Shown here: one piece after another, positions 7,002 through 8,782 of the stretch | Numbering within the stretch: the stretch's first letter is position 1 | Layout: each line of letters starts with the position of its first letter | NCBI GenBank assembly: GCA_900549105.1 | Contig: URND01000121.1 | Span: 1 to 8,782 of the forward strand | Origin: an uncultured Eubacteriales bacterium | GTDB taxonomy: Bacteria > Bacillota > Clostridia > Lachnospirales > Lachnospiraceae | Reading direction: 5' to 3' | Length of the DNA stretch: 8,782 nucleotides | Notes under the pieces: generated by a model | Database searches by the model: none | The model's input: the letters and a program-made list of their open reading frames with translations, nothing else | Told to the model about the DNA's origin: nothing | Program-made: the position numbers and the translations under genes

Positions 7002-7009
7002 ATGCTTAT

Positions 7010-8782
7010 TTATACGTTAAATAACAAATCTGCATAGGTTGGGAATGGCCATAGGGATTTATCCACGAGCATTTCCAGTGCATCCGCCGGCTCACGAAGC
7101 TCTGCCATGGTGGAAAATACATTATCCCGGTAGGCAATGGCCTGGGCTTTCGCATCCTCAACAGCCGCCGCTTTCTCCGTTGCTGCTTCCAGTTTTTCAA
7201 GGGCTGTATTCATAGCCACCAGATGTTTCGAAATCTCAGCCAGGGATGCTTCCTGCACAGAAGCGTCGGCGCCCACAGCTTTGACCGCCGCAACGGACTG
7301 GGCCACTGTTGTCGTATATTTGATAACGGCAGGAATGATTTCTTTTCTTGCCATGTCAATCATAGTTTTTGCTTCAATATTAATCGCCTTTGAATAGGTT
7401 TCATAACCAACTTCCTGGCGGGAGGATAATTCCACGCGGGTCATAACCTTATGTTTCTCAAACAGCTCAACCGCATAATCCTCAGTCAGACATCCGAGGG
7501 CATCCACCATATTTTTGATGTTTGGAAGTCCTCTGCGCTCAGCCTCTTCCACCCATTCTTCCGAATAACCGTTGCCGTTGAAAATAATCCGGATATGGTC
7601 GCTGATCCACTGCTTTGTCAAATCATGGGCTGCCATAATCGGGTCATCGGAAGCCTCCAGAACATCGGCAGCCTGACGAAGAGTTTCGGCAACGATTGTA
7701 TTCAAAACCGTATTCGGGTCAGCAATGGATGCGGTGGAACCAACCATACGGAATTCGAATTTATTGCCCGTAAAGGCAAATGGCGATGTACGGTTGCGGT
7801 CAGTGGCATCTTTCATAAAGGAAGGCACGGTGGAAACGCCCACATCAAGTTTTCCTCCGACTTTACTGGATGTCGCCTCTCCTTTTTCGCAGAGCTGATT
7901 TAAAACGTCCTCCAACTGTTCTCCGAGGAAAATGGAAATGATGGCCGGAGGCGCTTCATTGGCCCCGAGGCGGTGGTCATTGCCCGGATTTGCAGCAGAT
8001 TCGCGGAGCAGCGGCGCATACTCGTCGACCGCTTTTAAAACAGCGGATAAAATCAAAAGGAACTGCTTGTTCTGATGCGGTGTTGTCCCCGGGTCCAAAA
8101 GGTTTACGCCGGTGTCCGTAGACATAGACCAGTTATTATGTTTGCCGGAACCATTAATTCCCGCAAATGGTTTTTCATGCAGCAGGCATACCAGGTTATG
8201 CCGGAGGGCTACTTTTTTCATCGTCTCCATAACTAACTGGTTGTGATCTGTCGCAATATTGGTTGTATTATAAACAGGCGCCAGCTCATGCTGTGCCGGA
8301 GCCACTTCATTGTGCTGAGTTTTTGCTGTAACTCCTAATTTCCACAGTTCTTCATTCAAATCATTCATATATTCGGAAACCCGCTCCTTAATGCTTCCGA
8401 AATAATGGTCATCCAGTTCCTGGCCCTTTGGCGCCGGAGCCCCGAATAAGGTGCGGCCTGCGAAGATTAAATCTTCACGCTGATTGTATGTATCCCTGTC
8501 CACGAGGAAATATTCCTGTTCCGGGCCGACACTTGTAGTAACTTTCTGAGCCTCTGTATCGCCAAAAGCACGGACAACTCGAAGGGCCTGCACATTCAGA
8601 GCCTCCATGGAACGGAGCAGCGGAGTTTTTTTGTCGAGAGCTTCTCCGGTATAGGAACAGAAAATTGTCGGAATACAGAGAACCGTCGTGCCGCTTGGCG
8701 TTTCATGGATAAAGGCCGGGGATGTGCAATCCCATGCGGTATAGCCTCTGGCCTCAAAAGTTGCGCGGAGACCGCCGGAAGG
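7010..8782 (-). CDS. glnN: Type III glutamine synthetase (GSIII/GlnN), C-terminal 590 residues
   Basis: Glutamine synthetase makes glutamine from glutamate, ammonia and ATP. This is the large GSIII type (about 700 residues, dodecameric), not the ~440-residue GlnA type. The frame is open to the right edge. The first visible residues, PSGGLRATFEARGYTAWDC, match the GSIII N-terminal region, so the Met at 8608 is internal and roughly 100-140 residues are missing. GSIII motifs by position are GPEQEYF (8527-8507, catalytic glutamates), EVAPAQHELAP (8308-8276), HEKPFAGINGSGKHNNWS (8179-8126, nucleotide and glutamate binding), RLGANEAPPAI (7972-7940) and NRTSPFAFTGNKFEFR (7795-7748). A helical C-terminal region ends in LWPFPTYADLLFNV and TAA. 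All visible motifs look intact. The promoter and any nitrogen-control element lie outside the window. It ends at the shared bidirectional terminator. Confidence 0.96.
   Translation of the reverse strand, partial: PSGGLRATFEARGYTAWDCTSPAFIHETPSGTTVLCIPTIFCSYTGEALDKKTPLLRSMEALNVQALRVVRAFGDTEAQKVTTSVGPEQEYFLVDRDTYNQREDLIFAGRTLFGAPAPKGQELDDHYFGSIKERVSEYMNDLNEELWKLGVTAKTQHNEVAPAQHELAPVYNTTNIATDHNQLVMETMKKVALRHNLVCLLHEKPFAGINGSGKHNNWSMSTDTGVNLLDPGTTPHQNKQFLLILSAVLKAVDEYAPLLRESAANPGNDHRLGANEAPPAIISIFLGEQLEDVLNQLCEKGEATSSKVGGKLDVGVSTVPSFMKDATDRNRTSPFAFTGNKFEFRMVGSTASIADPNTVLNTIVAETLRQAADVLEASDDPIMAAHDLTKQWISDHIRIIFNGNGYSEEWVEEAERRGLPNIKNMVDALGCLTEDYAVELFEKHKVMTRVELSSRQEVGYETYSKAINIEAKTMIDMARKEIIPAVIKYTTTVAQSVAAVKAVGADASVQEASLAEISKHLVAMNTALEKLEAATEKAAAVEDAKAQAIAYRDNVFSTMAELREPADALEMLVDKSLWPFPTYADLLFNV

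Noticed and set aside
7010..8608. Glutamine synthetase starting at the Met at 8608
   Set aside because: The frame stays open to the window edge, and the 58 codons upstream encode recognisable GSIII sequence. That Met is internal and the gene is partial.

Overview
The window looks like chromosomal DNA from a member of the Bacillota, most probably class Clostridia and close to Lachnospiraceae. This rests on recalled protein similarity and gene order, not on a search. Supporting signs are a type III glutamine synthetase, a MutL with the endonuclease motif and no MutH in view, strong GGAGG-type ribosome binding sites, AT-rich intergenic DNA and the gene order mutS-mutL-miaA-PLP lyase.

Region 1 to about 6180 is one minus-strand operon. 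A promoter with a perfect TTGACA -35 box lies just upstream of mutS. Transcription runs mutS (6092 to 3459), mutL (3454 to 1550), miaA (1533 to 592) and a methionine gamma-lyase/'aluminium resistance' family gene (from 595, running off the left edge). The junctions are very tight: 4 nt, 16 nt, and a 4-nt ATGA overlap. MutS recognises mismatches and MutL nicks the daughter strand. MiaA prenylates A37 of tRNAs that read UNN codons. The PLP enzyme has no evident functional link to the others. MutL has a low-complexity linker with a 36-bp (12-codon) tandem repeat and a QYELF peptide that resembles a sliding-clamp-binding motif.

Region 6093-6370 is a 278-nt AT-rich divergent intergenic stretch. 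It holds the mutS promoter, a good plus-strand promoter and a perfect 16-bp palindrome. Region 6371-6949 is a GNAT acetyltransferase gene of the phosphinothricin-acetyltransferase-like type. An in-frame TAA interrupts it at codon 158. The reading frame stays open for 34 more codons that look like the missing C-terminus, and ends at a second TAA one base before a terminator hairpin. The acetyl-CoA loop also carries a Gly-to-Asp change. This is the most notable observation in the window and suggests a recently inactivated gene or a truncated allele.

Region 6950-7001 is a bidirectional hairpin terminator shared by the convergent GNAT and glutamine synthetase genes. Region 7010-8782 is the C-terminal 590 residues of a type III glutamine synthetase on the minus strand; its start lies beyond the right edge.

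I saw no mobile element, CRISPR array, RNA gene or convincing new multi-gene system. Most of the window is ordinary housekeeping DNA.
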